A DNA stretch of 64,000 nt from Stenotrophomonas sp. SY1. Its GTDB lineage: Bacteria; Pseudomonadota; Gammaproteobacteria; Xanthomonadales; Xanthomonadaceae. Below the pieces are notes generated by a model. That model ran no database searches. It was not told the origin of the DNA and saw only the letters and a program-made list of their open reading frames with translations. Below are positions 63,083 through 64,000 of this stretch, piece by piece. The stretch lies in NCBI RefSeq assembly GCF_021202945.1, contig NZ_JAJOYR010000001.1, forward strand, positions 930,001 through 994,000, in the 5' to 3' direction. The translations under genes were made by a program, and so were the position numbers. Numbering within the stretch: position 1 is the stretch's first letter; every line of letters starts with the position of its first letter.

Positions 63083-64000
63083 TTATTTCAGTCCGTTGCT
63101 GATGGCGTTCACCAGCGTGCCCTGTGCGTCGTCGCCACTGAATTCCCAGAAGAACGCGCCGCCCAGGCCCTGCGCCTTGACGTAGGCCATCTTCTCGACG
63201 AGCAGCTCCGGCGTATCCACACTCCAGAACGTGGTGCCGTTGTACAGCCAGGTGGCCTTGGCGCTGTCGTCGCGGTAGACCGGCCAGCCGAGGCCCTTGA
63301 GCACCTTCCAGTCCTGGATGCCGGCCTCGTACTTGCCGGCAGCGGGTCGTCCGCCCTGATACAGACCGTTGTTGGTGGGCGCCACGTTGGTCCAGCCGCG
63401 GCCGTAGAAGCCGACGCCCAGATTCAACTTTGCGGCGGGCACGCCGCGCTGGAGATAGGCCTCGATCGCGTCGTTGCTGTTGTACAGCCGGGTATCGCCG
63501 GTGGATGGATCGGCGGGTGAATCAAACAACGCCGAATGGTGGTTGGTGCGCGGTGCCCAGGCGCCGTGGAAGTCGTAGGTCATCACGTTGATGAAATCCA
63601 GATAGCGGTGATAGCTGCCCGGATCGGTGGCGCGGATCTTGTCGATGCCGGCGCCGACCGCGACGGTCAGCAGCAAACCCGGGCGCACCGCATCGAGCTG
63701 GCGACGGAATTCGGCCATCAGTGCGGTGAAGTTCTCCCGGTCGGCCGGGCTGCCGCAGCTCAGGCCACAGGCGGCCGGATATTCCCAGTCCACATCGATG
63801 CCATCGAAGATGCCTGCCGCCACGCCTGGCCCACCGGCGTTGTCGGTGAACGGCAGGTTGCCCTTGATGTAGGCGTCGATACAGGACGCAACGAACGCCT
63901 GCCGGTTCTCCGGCCGCGCCGCGCTGGCAAAGCCGCGTGACCAGGTCCAGCCGCCCAGCGAGATCAGCACCTTCAGTTGCGGGTGCTTGGCTTTGAGCTG
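63083..64000 (-). CDS. GH18 family chitinase (5' end outside window)
   Basis: The frame is open to the right edge, so the N-terminus is missing; 305 residues are visible, beginning QLKAKHPQLKVLISLGGWTW. The GH18 catalytic motif FDGIDVDWEYP (DxxDxDxE) is complete, SLGGW is the SxGG strand, and INVMTYDFHGAW plus the C-terminal FWEFSGDDAQG match the family. It hydrolyses chitin or related beta-1,4-GlcNAc polymers, most likely outside the cell; the signal sequence and any binding domain would be upstream. The stop TAA is preceded by NAISNGLK. Confidence 0.92.
   Translation of the reverse strand, partial: QLKAKHPQLKVLISLGGWTWSRGFASAARPENRQAFVASCIDAYIKGNLPFTDNAGGPGVAAGIFDGIDVDWEYPAACGLSCGSPADRENFTALMAEFRRQLDAVRPGLLLTVAVGAGIDKIRATDPGSYHRYLDFINVMTYDFHGAWAPRTNHHSALFDSPADPSTGDTRLYNSNDAIEAYLQRGVPAAKLNLGVGFYGRGWTNVAPTNNGLYQGGRPAAGKYEAGIQDWKVLKGLGWPVYRDDSAKATWLYNGTTFWSVDTPELLVEKMAYVKAQGLGGAFFWEFSGDDAQGTLVNAISNGLK

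Overview
The window is a GC-rich bacterial chromosome segment from the Xanthomonadaceae, most likely Stenotrophomonas or a close relative. The evidence is a polysaccharide locus lying between metB and etfBA (the conserved position of the xanthomonad LPS locus), rmlBACD followed by xanB/xanA and a 3-oxoacid CoA-transferase pair, an H-NS protein of the xanthomonad type, and many short intergenic palindromes of the kind seen in Stenotrophomonas. No rRNA, tRNA, CRISPR array, transposase or prophage gene was seen.

Layout. 1-13387 is housekeeping and accessory: the end of a TonB-dependent receptor, a secreted M14 peptidase, a DEAD-box RNA helicase, the tyrosine catabolic pair fumarylacetoacetase-like/maiA, a PilU-type ATPase, a DUF4398/OmpA pair, cystathionine beta-synthase and cystathionine gamma-synthase/lyase. 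13390-31161 is a variable LPS island: wzm and wzt, a 1158-residue methyltransferase/coiled-coil/GT2/GT4 fusion, a complete GDP-D-glycero-D-manno-heptose pathway (hddA, gmhA, hddC, gmhB), a 7-bp tandem repeat array, a zinc-ribbon methyltransferase, an LtaS-like phosphotransferase, and a Gtr-like module (polytopic protein, GtrA, two GT2 enzymes, short epimerase) on both strands. 31326-41024 holds etfBA, rmlBACD, xanB, xanA and scoAB. 41073-64000 holds an AlkB dioxygenase, a lipid-transport (Mla-type) operon, a ThrE exporter, hns, proS, pssA, rimI, valS, holC, pepA, lptF, lptG, xerD, a DsbC-like protein and the end of a GH18 chitinase.

How the genes fit together. rmlBACD makes dTDP-L-rhamnose, xanAB makes GDP-mannose and the hdd/gmh genes make GDP-heptose. 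The large fusion protein is the only glycosyltransferase in the wzm/wzt operon and probably builds and caps the polymer, which Wzm/Wzt would export. LptF/LptG, encoded in the same window, would carry finished LPS outward. The Gtr-like module and the LtaS-like protein could decorate the polymer in the periplasm.

The most promising observation is the fusion protein plus a Wzt with a C-terminal binding domain. It resembles a single-chain version of the methyl-cap/coiled-coil-ruler chain-length system known from WbdD/WbdA, with the polymerase-like domains fused to the ruler. Other items of interest are a 108-110 bp tandem repeat array upstream of valS, a 7-bp repeat array inside the LPS island, and a 24-bp palindrome over the putative etfBA promoter. 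Starts, membrane segments and promoters were judged by eye; no database search was run.
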